64,000 nucleotides of DNA. It comes from Catonia carolina. Its lineage: Eukaryota > Arthropoda > Insecta > Hemiptera > Achilidae. The stretch covers positions 429,735,545 to 429,799,544 of the forward strand of contig JAQMRL010000001.1 in assembly GCA_035578175.1 (NCBI GenBank), given 5' to 3'. Of the stretch, positions 1 to 11,169 are shown piece by piece; within the stretch, counting starts at the first letter, position 1; the number at the start of each line of letters is the position of its first letter. Made by a program: the position numbers and the translations under genes. The notes under the pieces were generated by a model. It was not told the DNA's origin. It saw nothing but the letters and a program-made list of their open reading frames with translations, and searched no databases.

Positions 1-164
1 ATATATTTTTTGTTATTAATTTAATAAAAGTACAACATAATAATATATATACTCTACTTTTTTAAATAGAATAATAAGAATCAAATAAAACCTTATTAAG
101 TAATTTGTAAGCAAAATATTGCTGAAAATTTTGATTTTGTATTACGTTATCTTGTTGTTTTTAT

Positions 165-255
165 TAGGTGATGAAAAAATTCCAGAGATGACTGGGAATC
201 GAACCCCGGACCCCAACTATGGATGCCAGTTGCGCTGATTACTACAGTGGACTGT
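165..255 (-). repeat. SINE-1 (head B), partial
   Basis: On the minus strand this holds a tRNA-like head with a B-box-like GGTTCGATTCCC motif and the start of the SINE-1 body. The tail with the GCAGTAATTGC motif is missing. It matches the better copy at 43360-43538. It is a retroposon remnant and not a tRNA gene, because the acceptor stem does not close and the same head recurs with a SINE body elsewhere. Confidence 0.6.
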
Positions 256-429
256 TGTACTTCAGCCCTAAGATACACGTTGAGCGTAATTGTGAGTGTC
301 TCAGAACTGCTTTAGACACTCACCACCATATTTTATTAGTTAAAAATATACGAAGGTATGTATTAAAATAAGTTAAATAATATAGAAATCATTTTAACTC
401 TTTTCGAGAAAAGTATTTAATTTTTAATT

Positions 430-578
430 TGTTTTAAGTAGACTGTAATGCGTATTAAGATTAATGCAGACGGTGATGGATGATAGATAAAATGAGTGAT
501 CAAAAACCTGATCTGGAATCGCATCCAAGGTACAGAAGCAAGATGCGTTGACCAATACATCAACGGCCCATTAGTAAT
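430..578 (-). repeat. SINE-1 (head B), diverged copy
   Basis: The order on the minus strand is tRNA-like head, TCATTTT-rich spacer, then the tail motif ending in CCGTCTGCATTAA. The B box is degraded and the sequence is visibly more diverged than other copies, so this is an old insertion. Confidence 0.5.
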
Positions 579-916
579 TTCAACTACGCGTCCGGAAATA
601 TCGTAACAAAATTGGAAAAAACTACAAAAACGTTAAAACCGTCATGTTTTATGACCCACTGTAGTCACTAATGACCAAATTTTCTTTTTCTTTTTGTAGG
701 CAAATAACCAGGGTGGTTATCATCGCCTGCTGCTTCATACAAAAGAGTAGAGAGCCAAAGTTCAGAGCGCAGTTTTCTTATAATGTTAACATCTTACAAA
801 CAAATATCTAAGGCACGAAAATAAATTTTACATAAAACAAGAAATAACATCACAGGCACAAAGAATGAAAAAGGCTGTAACGGAGCCACCAGAAATCATA
901 AAAACATGGAAATATA

Positions 917-1850
917 CGAAGTGTGGCTGTTAAATAACGAGACTGACGTAAAAAATTTTGTTTTTATTTTATACATAATCACTTATTGTCACCTTCAATA
1001 TACCCTCCTTCTCTATCCCTACAACGCTCCATGCGAATTTTCCATTGTTGGAAACAGTGCTGGAAGTCATCTTCTGTCAGCTCCTTCAGGATACGTGTTG
1101 CTCAAATATGTTTGAAATTAATCTCGGAAAAATGTTTGTACTGACACTTCGTACGCGCTTGAAAATGACCCAAATTTTTTGGAAATGATAATATAATGTG
1201 ATGAAACGTGGTTTTTTACTTATGATCCGGAAACGAAGCGCCAATCTATGCACTGGAAGAGCCGAACTTCACCGAGAGCCAAAAAAGCTCGAATGAGCAA
1301 GTCATTTAACGCAATGATTATTGTTTTTTTTATATCCATGGGATTGTGTACCTTCACTGGGTTCCTGAAGGTCAAACAATTAATCAATATTACTACCCTG
1401 AGGTATTTTCTAAACTACGTCAAAGAGTAAGGAAAAACGCCCCGAAATGTGGAAGGACAAATCATGGGTTCTCTACCAAGACAATGCGCCACCTCATTCC
1501 ACGTTATCTGTCAAGAGGTTCCTAGCCAAGTACAGCATCTCAGTGTTAGAACACCCACCTTATTCATCAGATCTTTCACCATGTGACTTCTGCCTGTTCC
1601 CTAAGGTGAAAGCTCCATTAAAAGGGACAAGATTTGAGTCTGAGGAAGCTGTAAAAGAGAAAGCGGCACGTGTCCTGAAGGAGCTGACAGAAGATAACTT
1701 ACAGCTATGTTTCCAACAATGGAAAATTCGCATGAAGCGTTGTAGGGATAGAGAAGGAGTGTATATTGAAAGTGATAATAAGTGATTATGTATAAAATAA
1801 AAATAAAATTTTTTACAACGTTAATCTCGTTATTTAATAGCCACACCTCG
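917..1850 (+). mobile_element. Mariner-derived element with long inverted repeats, copy 1
   Basis: The element runs between two TA dinucleotides (915-916 and 1851-1852), the target duplication expected for mariner. The ends read CGAAGTGTGGCTG and, inverted, CGAGGTGTGGCTA. Unlike an ordinary mariner, whose inverted repeats are about 30 bp, the left arm (917-1097) is an inverted copy of the whole right arm (1667-1850). The right arm includes the last codons of the transposase. The N-terminal DNA-binding half of the transposase is absent, as if replaced by the inverted 3' end. The second copy at 15921-16625 has the same design, so this is a family and not a single accident. Confidence 0.85.
1100..1784 (+). 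pseudogene. Mariner transposase, catalytic domain only, frameshifted
   Basis: The catalytic D,D34D core of a mariner transposase is present in pieces. The first aspartate lies in DETWFFTYDPE (from about 1200), the second in LYQDNAPPHS, and the third in DLSPCDFCLFP. Exactly 34 residues separate the second and third aspartates, which is the mariner signature. The longest open piece (1447-1785, 112 codons) ends at the natural C terminus. Frameshifts separate it from the first-aspartate region near 1248-1430, and the N-terminal helix-turn-helix domain is missing. It cannot encode an active enzyme. The last ~115 bases of the frame double as the inverted arm of the element. Confidence 0.85.
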
Positions 1851-1859
1851 TACACTTTA

Positions 1860-4730
1860 AGCTAAAATCATAGCTAGAGTAAATCTAATACTCCACCAAG
1901 ACAGTCACACACTGATGTTTCGAAGGGTTTCAAGAGTGGCGCCCAAATTTGGGCTAGACTACTGTGGTGAAAAATGACCAAACGGTGATGTGACTTTAAA
2001 TAAAACTAAACCAAGATCCCGAGGGTAGTAAAGCGTTCTTTAGTTACTAGAGAGACTAGATTTCTGAACAGATAGACGAGAATTTTTAAAACTACTTGTT
2101 TTGTTTAAAAGGTTTACAAAACCCGAACTTTATAAAACTTTTAGAAATCTATTACAATAAACGTTCTTATTTTAGAGTAAGAATGTAAAAACATTACATT
2201 TACTTCATAAGAAGCTTCTATAATGTTCATAAGTAACTACCGTAACTAAAAGTTGTATCTAGTTGCTCATGTTTTAAACTTAATACCGTTTTTATTACCC
2301 TCATTTAAAAATCGTGACTTAAATTCTTTACGGCTACCTAACTAAAACAAGAAACCACGGAATAAAATGATCCAATAAGATTTTTCGAAAGTTAAATTTC
2401 AGCTTAAAATTACTTCATGGAGGAGAAAGGAGGGAATAATATTATGTAGACAGGATGTAATGGATAGAAATTTATTTTGATAGTCGAAAAATAATTTAAA
2501 ATAACATACGTAACAAATTTTTAACGATTACAAACAATTTAAATAATTATGTTTAATTTATTTTGAATAATTACACTCATTACCCGGTGAAATATTTTTA
2601 TAATATAAAACAATTATTAATTTCACTTATAAATAAGGCTCATATCTTTAACCTATAAACCTTTAGTACGACCTGAACTAAATCATATGGTACAAGGAGA
2701 CTGTAATTCAATGAAAGTTCATCTGTAGTAACGGCAATTCTAAACTGTAATATGCGTGCATAAAACTAACAACACACGTGTGGGTGGGCGTGACATGTCG
2801 GGAGTGGCGTGGGTGTGGTCTCTCTTGGTGACCACCAAATGTGGACAAACTGTGGCCAAATAGTGGGCGATTATTCTATTGTTATGTTTCAATTTTATTC
2901 GGATAAAATGAAAATTGCTAATAAATGCTCCGAAATTGTATAAAGAAAAGCCAATTACGAAAAAAATCAATATCTATTCTCTCAGGGCTTTTTCATGTAT
3001 TTAAATAATTTATCTAAAACGAATATACTAAATTAACCGCCTTGGTATAATTGGGTTCCGGGTTCGATTACCGGCAACAGCTAAAAGACTTTTTAATAAA
3101 ATATTACCATTTAAGTATTCCATAAACCAACATGCTCGTTACAAACCTAAAATTTTTAAATAAAAATAACGGCCACTGAAAATAATACAATACCTAAATC
3201 GAATGCAACGTAACATAAATGTAGTTTTTAAAAGGATCTACGTGCATTACTTCCCTTAACCAGTTCCCCAAATTCATCCCTATTTTTTTCCAAATTCCAT
3301 CACCAATATCCTCTCTTCTGCATAACCTCGTCCACCCGGTGATTGACCGGTAGACCACTCCATGATTTTCGTGGCCTGCTACCACTTGACTGGAAAAATG
3401 CGTTCATCAATTTTCCCAGAATTAAATTTTCTACAAATTTTATTTAAGCTAACGAAGCATTTCCAGACCTATGTTTACATAAACATTTCCTTATTTTTAA
3501 CTCCCGACGGAAAAACAGATGTGTTATTAACATGTGTATGTTATTAACGTGTGTATCTGCCCGTGGAATCTTACTCCCAAACGATAAACCGATTTTTATT
3601 TAGTTTTTATTCGATGTAGATTCATCTCCTGAAGTATTTCCGTTTCTTCGTGAATCACTCTATAACGTTATCCGGAAAATCTTTCTCGAAACAAAAAAAA
3701 AAACAAAAAGTATAAATTATATATTTAATGCATTAGGTATAAATTTGTAGTCTAACCTATCAAAAAAAAACCATCAAAAATCCACCTGTTGTTTGTAAAA
3801 TATTAAATAAAAAACATAACCAATTATGAAAACTGAGAAATACGAAGATATGGTCATTTGTTAATGGAATAGGGGCAGGACAAGAGCGGTGTTGTCAAAA
3901 AAGCTTTTAAGGGAATCTGGTTTTACTCAAAAATATAGAAAAATTATGGAACCGTTACATTGTATTCCATGCATAAATCTCTAGTTTAGAACTGGTTTTA
4001 TAATACAGTAAAACAGCATGAGTGCTGTTTAGTAATAAACCATATAACTTATCTTCGTTTTTTTATAACATATAAATATATTGTTATCTAAGAAGATTTA
4101 TCTTTTAGGTCTTTTAAAATAGTACTTCGTACGTTTATTCCCTCTCAGATAAACTAGTTGTGGTCTCTTATACTCCACACAAATATAATTTTTAACTTTC
4201 TTTAACAGTTAATCTAAAATTTTATAACACAAAAATCGTGCTGAAATACATGACATGATAAATAACTAATACTATCCATCAAAAATAGTATTACAAATTG
4301 TAAATTTCGTCTATAAATTTATTGAACCTAATTTAAAATAATATTCATTTTCGTATAGGCTAAAATTAGACCAACCTCAACGTACTAGTTTAATGACACG
4401 TCTTTGCAATAATTATGTAATAAACAAACTGTCAATATTTTGACATCAAATTAAAAGATAATGATTTTGGGAGTACAGACCTACAAGTAAAAATTCCATA
4501 GTGATTTTAAATAATGCATCCCAATTTATTTTCTTAACTGAATATTATCTTTTGGTTTGTGTATGGTATCAACTGAGAAAATTATAAAGCATTACTTCAG
4601 ATTTCTACTTTGAATTTTATTTTATAACAATAATAAATAAATTTTTTCCTAAAAAGTATAACAATTAAAAGAAACGTCAGAAGTATTTCTTATAAATCTA
4701 ATTCAAAAAAAATCTTGTGTTAAAAAACAC
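1860..4730. other. No gene recognised; AT-rich
   Basis: I see no convincing gene or repeat copy here. Minor points are a 14-bp perfect palindrome GCCCAAATTTGGGC at 1941-1954, a GT-rich patch at 2755-2830, and a possible tRNA-like B box (GGGTTCGATTACC) near 3058 that may be a decayed SINE head. The short frames here look like chance ORFs. Confidence 0.5.
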
Positions 4731-4734
4731 TTAC

Positions 4735-5495
4735 ACGAATTTATCTTGCCAATGTAAATAACAAAAAATATTACCTGTCTTTAACCATAAGTACAGAGAT
4801 ATGAAAATCAACTTCTATTCGATTTAACAATTCGGAAGTTCACTAACTGACCCTAAACTAAGCTCAGTAGAAAAAAATGTTTGAAATAAAAGGTGTAGGT
4901 TTTTAATTTCATATAACTTTGATTAAACAATTTTGATGAGCAAAAAAAGAAAATTAGTAATTAACGCTAATTAACTAAGTGTTGTAGAAAAAATGTTTGA
5001 CATAAAAGTTATAGATCTTTTAATTGTATACAACGCTGATTATTCAAGTTTGACGTAAGAAAAAAAAAACATTGCTTAACAAGAGAACAGCAGAATTCTT
5101 AACAGAGAATTACAGCAGACATGGCGTTTACCCTATCTTGTAGAGAATAAATAATGTAGTAAATGAGGCGGTGTTAAACAAAATCATAGGAGCCGTTTTT
5201 TGGGAAAATCACACGAATAAACAACTACTTCCGGTAGACGGTTTCACGAAAATGTTCGTGTCGGGTCTCCCACTAGTACCCAACTTAAGTTCCAAGTTTC
5301 AAACTTTCACGCAATTCCGTTCTTGAGATATTGTTCAAACACACACCAATTGCTGAAAACATTTTCTTCGGGTTCAGGGGTCCTCCTGAAAACGTATATT
5401 TCCGGTGAAAATTAATTTCAGAAAATTGACATACGAACAATACTTTTCTTCTCAATACATTCATACAGGGCGAGAGAAAGTAAAACCGGAAATGA
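4735..5495 (-). repeat. R-family repeat, copy 1
   Basis: This is a diverged minus-strand copy of the long repeat seen best at 27553-28505. Shared landmarks are the end motif GGCGAGAGAAAGTAAAA, the block near TCCGGTGAAAA, TTCCGTTCTTGAGATATT followed by a short CA stretch, the ACTACTTCCGGT block, and CTATCTTGTAGAGAATAAA. The CA stretch that is a long microsatellite in other copies is very short here. Confidence 0.7.
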
Positions 5496-5529
5496 TGTCC
5501 TTAGAAAAGACTGTTTGTTATTACAACAG

Positions 5530-5640
5530 AGAAAGAATATTTTGGAATTGGTTGGATAGTTTCTGAGATTACTTCACAATAAACTAACAAACAAACGTTG
5601 TGTTACTTCTTTATAACATTAGTATGGTATATTAAAGATA
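5530..5640 (-). repeat. Helitron-like 5' fragment
   Basis: The minus strand repeats the beginning of the element at 52011: an ATACTAAT.TTATAAAG motif, a short TTTG stretch, then GTAATCTCAGAAACTA. Only about 100 bp is recognisable and no 3' end is seen. Confidence 0.5.
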
Positions 5641-6240
5641 TTTTACCTTTTGTGATTGGTTAAGGCAACTGAAATTTTTATAGCCACCCTACTGTTAAAT
5701 ATTAGATAAATATAAACAGTAAAATAGACAGGTGAATAAAAATATAAATAAATAAAATGTATTTAGCACACTTTAATAATTATTTAAAATTAGGTTATTA
5801 AAATAAAATGACACGTTAATAAATGAAATAAAATACTTTGATAATTTCAAGGATAAAAATAATTGCTTAAATAATATGTTAATAACAGGTTAGTAAAACG
5901 AATTTAAAATTAAAAACACAGATTAAAGCAATTATATAGATTTTTTATGAGAAGCACTTTATTATCGAATCAAATTTTTGAATAAAACATTTTTATGTCT
6001 ACTGTTCACAGTGGTAAAAGTAGTCACAGTAGTTTGACTACCGAATTCTTATACATAAAGTTAAGCTTATTATTATAAATACACGGTAGTTGATGGTGCC
6101 ACAACTATTCTGGTAAATACAGGGCTAATCGATGTCCCCCGAAGCAGTTTGCTTTTGTTTATCACTAATCACTACCTACTGTTACAAGAATGACTGGTAG
6201 ATAAACGACAGATAAATGTTTTCCAAGTTATCTGAATTAT
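5641..6240. other. No gene recognised
   Basis: AT-rich sequence without a recognisable gene or repeat copy. Confidence 0.5.
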
Positions 6241-6244
6241 TAAA

Positions 6245-6590
6245 TAAGAGAAAAACATGTCTTGTTAAAAAAATATAAAATTAATTTTCATACAGAATTA
6301 AACTGTAATATACCCTATCTGAAATAAGAGTATACATGAAGTATATGCTTCAGATATACGAAGTATATACTTACAGTTTTATTCTGTATGAAAATTAATT
6401 TTATATTTTGTTAACAAGACTTTTTTCCTCATATTTATGGTATGAGAACATGATAGATATAGGGGACTTACAGATAAGTATATACTTCATAGGCCTATGT
6501 ACTCGTATTTCAGCTGTACGTACAGTTTTATTCTTTATGAAAATTTATTTTTTATTTTTTTTAACTAGATATGTTTTTCTGATACCTATT
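6245..6590. repeat. Nested inverted repeat
   Basis: A 45-bp segment at about 6259-6305 (containing AAATTAATTTTCATACAGAA) occurs inverted at 6375-6420, and in a more diverged inverted form at about 6519-6577. The interval between them is itself rich in short dyads around GAAGTATATAC. Both strands could fold into long hairpins. It may be the remains of a MITE with a duplicated arm. I cannot assign a family. Confidence 0.6.
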
Positions 6591-6599
6591 TTTAATAAT

Positions 6600-7180
6600 G
6601 TAGATAACATGGAAAACATTATCTATATTGTAAATCCTCGCACCAGATTTTTGTTGTCAAGCAGCTGAATCTCTTCATCTTGATCTTCGCTGTATAATCT
6701 TTTCTCATATTTCTGCATGAATCTCTGGATTTCAATGGAGACAAAGTTCATTCCCAGGTCACTGTTCCTGATAAAGCAGATTTTGGAACGTTGTATAAAG
6801 TTTATATTACTTTCGTGCATCCCCAGAGTTACATACCAAACATCGAGATAGCTCTTAGTATATGTCTGTAAAGCAGAAGTTTCCTTTGAGACGGATAATG
6901 AAGATCTTCTCTTCAGAAACCAGTACAATTTCCATTACCATAGTCCAAGTATCTCTCTTTTCTTTCCAGCGATGGCAGTGTTCACATACAGCTCAGTGCA
7001 ACTAATTAGGATTAATTGGGATATCACCAATTTTTCTGATGGTGAATTTGAAGTAAACTGATTTTCTCTCTTTATATTCTCCATTTTCAGCCCATTGTTT
7101 ACCCTCTCCAATAGACGCGACGTTTGTAGTTTTGTGAATTGTCCCCTGAATACCGGCGGCCACAACTAAAAACGTAAATT
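6600..7180 (-). other. Unrecognised open frames
   Basis: Two minus-strand frames follow each other closely (6935-7165, 76 codons; 6623-6928, 101 codons), separated by a stop. The composition is less AT-rich than the surroundings and the residue mix is protein-like, so this may be a decayed coding fragment, perhaps of a transposon. I recognise no domain or motif. Confidence 0.25.
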
Positions 7181-7295
7181 ATTTTATAGGGAGAAACCAA
7201 ACATTGATTTACAGATTAGAAAAAAATTTCTTAAAACACTGTGTTTGGAGTGTATTTTATTTTATTTCTATTCTATTCTATTTCTATTTTATACG

Positions 7296-7715
7296 GGAGC
7301 GAAACGTGGGTGATAACAGCTGTAGAAAGGAAGAGGATAGAAGCTTATTAAATGTGGTGTTATAGGAAAATGTTAAAGATTAGGTGGGTGGATAAAATAA
7401 GTAATTTAGAGGTTCTTAGACAAGTGGATAAAAGAAGAAGTATATGAAAACATCTTACCAGAAGAAGGGATAGGCTAGTGGGGCACATCTTAATAACACA
7501 TCCAGGTATTGCTCTATCAATAAAAGAGGGTAATATTGAAGGAATAAATTGTAGGGGAAGAAAAAACGTTAAAATATTTAAAGAAAATTAGAAAAGATGC
7601 AGGACGTTGCAGGTATGTAGATATGAAACAACTTGCGCAAGATAGAACAGCTTGAAGAACTGCATCAGATCAGTCAAGAGACTGATGACACGAAGGGAAA
7701 AACGAAGAAATTAAA
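7296..7715 (+). pseudogene. Non-LTR retrotransposon RT C-terminal remnant
   Basis: The translation, spread over frames with stops, shows the C-terminal part of an endonuclease/reverse-transcriptase polyprotein: a YGSETWV-like start, MWCYRKMLKIRWVDKIS, RRRDRLVGHI and a CRGRK-like motif, ending in LAQDR. The same series of motifs occurs on the minus strand at 18775-19540, so both are copies of one LINE family. Only the 3' end survives, as expected from 5' truncation during reverse transcription. Confidence 0.7.
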
Positions 7716-8063
7716 AACAAAATAATTCAAATTATTATTCAGTACAGTATTAATTAAATAATAAATCATAGCGTTTCTAGTTGAATAGAAGAAGTAAATT
7801 ATTAAATTAGGGGAGCGGGGGGGTGTCAAACGGTTGAAGGCTTCTTCATGCATTAGTGGTCAGCTTCCTCAGCAGGTAGTTCATAATGAGCGTTTCCCCA
7901 TATAAATCTATATTGTAAATTATAATAGAGAAGGGGGTGCGCTATTAAGTACTTGTTGCATGAAATTATTCAACGTGAGGTGACTAAGCTCTTAGACCAG
8001 CAACAGTGTGCGATAAAAATAAAACTGGTGCACTGCACTGGTTGTAGTGACCGGGGCACTCAC

Positions 8064-8165
8064 TATAAAAGCAGCAGGTGCTCTTCAGGTTCACACACAA
8101 GTCTCGCTCCGCAGAGTTTCCCACACACACGACCCATCTTACGCAACACTCCAGGAAACACACCT
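8064..8165 (+). promoter_or_regulatory. Candidate TATA promoter with short leader exon
   Basis: TATAAAA at 8064-8070 is followed about 29 bases later by an initiator-like TTCACAC (around 8091-8097). A C-rich leader without ATG comes next and ends at a good donor, CCT|GTAAGA, at 8166. The segment is clearly less AT-rich than its flanks. This arrangement (TATA, start site, short untranslated exon, intron) is common in insect genes. No downstream coding exon was recognised on the plus strand, so the gene is unknown and the call is inference. Confidence 0.35.
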
Positions 8166-8354
8166 GTAAGACGACTAAATGTATGATTGTAAGGAGTTGG
8201 AAATATTGTTTATATTTTAGATGGCGACCACCCCCAAGATGTCGTTTTGGTACTTAACTTTTTCTTATTTCTCAGTAAATGGTGCAGACCATTAATTGCA
8301 TTACCTCTCACTAATTTCACTTGTACACGCTCTTATATAAGTAACGATACATCT

Positions 8355-8770
8355 CATAAAACCTCTTTAAAGTCGATCATGTTTCACCAAAATAAAATTA
8401 ATTTCTATTTTTTTCTAATTCGCTGTAATAAATAGTCTAAAATTTGTTTACATCTATATAAAGCATAAATAAATGAATGAAAACACAAAACTCAAATGAT
8501 ATAAATCATTCAATGACTCTTGTTTTTCAGGAAAAATACCGAATTTTTAAGTAAAACTCTCACAAATTCTCTTTAAAGTCGTTCATGTTTCACCAAAATA
8601 AAATTAATTTCTATATATTTTTTTCTAATTTGCTGTAACAAATAGTCTACAATTTGTTTACGTCTATATAAAACACAAATAAATGAATGAAAACACAAAA
8701 CTCAAATGATATTAAACATTCAATGACTCTTTGTTTCTTCAGGAAAAATACCAAATTTTGAAGTAAATTT
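8355..8770. repeat. Tandem duplication, ~206-bp unit
   Basis: Two consecutive, slightly diverged copies start near CTTTAAAGTCG at 8365 and at 8571. Each contains GTTTCACCAAAATAAAATTA, a CTATATAAA stretch and TTCAATGACTC, and ends with CAGGAAAAATACC. It is a local duplication without coding content. Confidence 0.85.
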
Positions 8771-9140
8771 TATTTCTATTTTTTTGGCGTTGTCAAATTA
8801 GTTATATCACTCCTATTTTATCAACAGCTGTTTAATAATAACAACTAATAAATGGGATGAAAAAATGTCAAATGGAATGTAAAATTTTGGACTGAAATAG
8901 AACCACCTTACACAACAACAACCACATATTTTACTGAATCACAAGTTAAGACTTTGTACTCTATTGTCTACTCCATCGTAGATCACAATTCCCTATCAAA
9001 CAAAAACTAAATTGTTACAAATATCTAATTCTTCCGATGAGGATGTATCGAATTTTGATTTATGGTTCGGCCAAAAATCAAACGTAAACAGGATACAAAC
9101 TTTCCAAAATAAATTTTTACTTTTAATCACAAGTAAATCA

Positions 9141-10087
9141 GTCATTTCAGAGAGCCCATAAGTCAAAATTTTACATTTTTCCTTTTGTGCATTTTAGAAC
9201 TAACTGAATGTCAACACACCATCCCTACAAAAATCACATAAGTCTGGATTTCCTTAGTCGGCCGCATTGGTGTAGTTGGTAACGTGCTCGCCTCTCATCA
9301 TTCGGTCTTGGGTTCGAATTCCATTCAGGCACGGCATATTTTTTTTATACGTTACAAAAAATCATTTTATCCTTCACCGTCTGCATTAGCAGTAATTGCA
9401 GAACAGTCGGACGTTAAAAAAAATGGATTTCCTTTTAAGTAATAGCTACACAGCACTAATAAAAGGCTTATCCTTAAGGATATAAAGTGTTTCCTTCTAA
9501 TTAAAAAACGAAAATGGATATTCTTTTGAAGCTTAAGCTCTACTTCCAAGTGAAAGAGGCCATATAAAGACTCTATGCAAAAATATTTTTAAGGTGCATA
9601 ACTAATGTTTATGACAACGATGAAGAACGTGAATAGCCCTGAAAATCAACATTTTTCTTTCTTAAAGTTAAGAATTTCAGTTTGTATTATTGCAGAAATC
9701 TATTTTAAGTCATAATGTAAACTACTGAAATAAATAAATAAATACTATTGTACAGTACAATTTTCTTCTGATCTAACTCACATTGGAGCTAACATTTAAC
9801 ACCAATTTATTTCACAAACACCCTAAGTCTAAATTTTCAAATTTTTTTAAACAAATGGCTTGTATTTAAAAAGACAAATGTATATTTTATATTAAAGGGA
9901 CAACCCTCTGAACAATTTATATGGTATAATTTTTTTTAATTGAAACAATAAATTACAAGATTTTTAATTTTGACTTTACATTAGTCTTTTGAACTTTTTA
10001 AACTTTTGAAAAACTTTAACTTTTTAAACTTTTGACTTTACATAAGTCGAAAGTTATTTTTTTGACTTATGGGCTTTCTGAAATGAC
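9141..10087. mobile_element. Inverted-repeat element interrupted by SINE-1
   Basis: A 26-bp segment containing GAGAGCCCATAAGTCAA (9141-9166) returns inverted at about 10062-10087 with few mismatches. The two copies could be the terminal inverted repeats of a non-autonomous DNA transposon of about 0.77 kb after removal of the SINE-1 at 9256-9423. No transposase is visible and no clear target duplication was found. Confidence 0.45.
9256..9423 (+). mobile_element. SINE-1 (head A), complete copy
   Basis: A tRNA-related head is followed by a body and an A-rich end. The A box reads TGGTGTAGTTGG and the B box GGTTCGAATTCC. The body tail holds CCGTCTGCATTAGCAG and CAGTCGGACGTTAAAAA. The element is bounded by a perfect 11-bp direct repeat, TGGATTTCCTT (9245-9255 and 9424-9434), which fixes both ends and shows LINE-type retroposition. 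This is the best reference copy of head A. Confidence 0.92.
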
Positions 10088-10974
10088 CAATTCAAGTATT
10101 GCCTACTACATACGAAGCTTTCGTACATGGAGACCTCAACGTAGTCACACTTATACTAAACCAATAGTAAATTATACACTCGTTTAAGAATTTTATGTTT
10201 CTTCTCCCGAACGGCTAAACCAATTTTATGCGGTTTTAAAAACATTAATCATAAATATTATATTATTTATTACATTTAATGAATGATTAAACCGAACCAA
10301 CTCGTCACGCGTTCATGTAAATTATGTAGCAAATAATATAAATGATCTGAATTTTATTACCAACTTCTTACTACAATTACAATTTAATAAAAACGATAGA
10401 CGCAAAAACTATTGAGAAAATTTCATTACTAATTTAATTTGATCAAGAAATCTATAACAGATCCTCTATAAGTATTTTTTATCGCTAAAAAGAAAGACAT
10501 TAAAAAAGGTTCAACAGCGTTGATTATTATAAAGAACTAAATTTAATGAAACAAATCTTATAGATGAAGTTAATTGCATGTTACACAGTAAAAATTAAAT
10601 AGGTAATTAAAATAACGAAAATTTATCCTGTAGGATAATAAATGTATAATTACTTAAACTATTATATAAAGAAACAAACAGGTTAATAAAAATAATTATG
10701 AATTTAATGTAACTGTTATTATTAATACCGAAATCTTTTTAATTTAAGTACTAATATCGAATCGGTAGAATTAAATTATAAAATATCGATTCTGTTGATA
10801 TCGATTAATACCTATAGGTACGACTATTATGAAATACGAAGTCGATAGTTAATGCAGTGGATTATTATAATATTAAGATATTTGATTGAAGTACCCAAAT
10901 AAACGATTAAAACAGATTCATCGTAAAAATGATGTTACAATCTATAAAATTGTTATAGGGAGTAAATTATTAGG
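10088..10974. other. No gene recognised
   Basis: AT-rich. A short CCCGAACGGCTAAACCAATT motif near 10208 resembles a diverged one near 3576 and may mark old repeat fragments. Confidence 0.4.
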
Positions 10975-11022
10975 TAATACTACTACTAATAATATTATTA
11001 ATAATAATAATAATAATAATAG
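10975..11022. repeat. TAA/ATT microsatellite
   Basis: Imperfect ACT/AAT trinucleotide run ending in a pure AAT stretch. Confidence 0.9.
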
Positions 11023-11169
11023 GAGCGGTAGCTTTATAATGATTGCCATTTTAATTTCTTAAGAAGTTAGATTAATTTTTAATTAATTTTATAATTTCAT
11101 AACCCGTCTTAACTTAATAAAACCATTGTTTTAAATCATTTTACGGATAAATATCAATATATTATTAAT

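Noticed and set aside
1601..1855. 84-codon minus-strand frame (and its twin at 16373-16621, and the plus-strand 906-1115)
   Set aside because: All three are the antisense reading of the mariner 3' arm. Their similarity to each other comes from the repeat, not from a protein family.
9256..9345. tRNA gene
   Set aside because: A and B boxes are present, but the cloverleaf does not close, and the segment continues into a SINE body with a poly(A) and target duplications.
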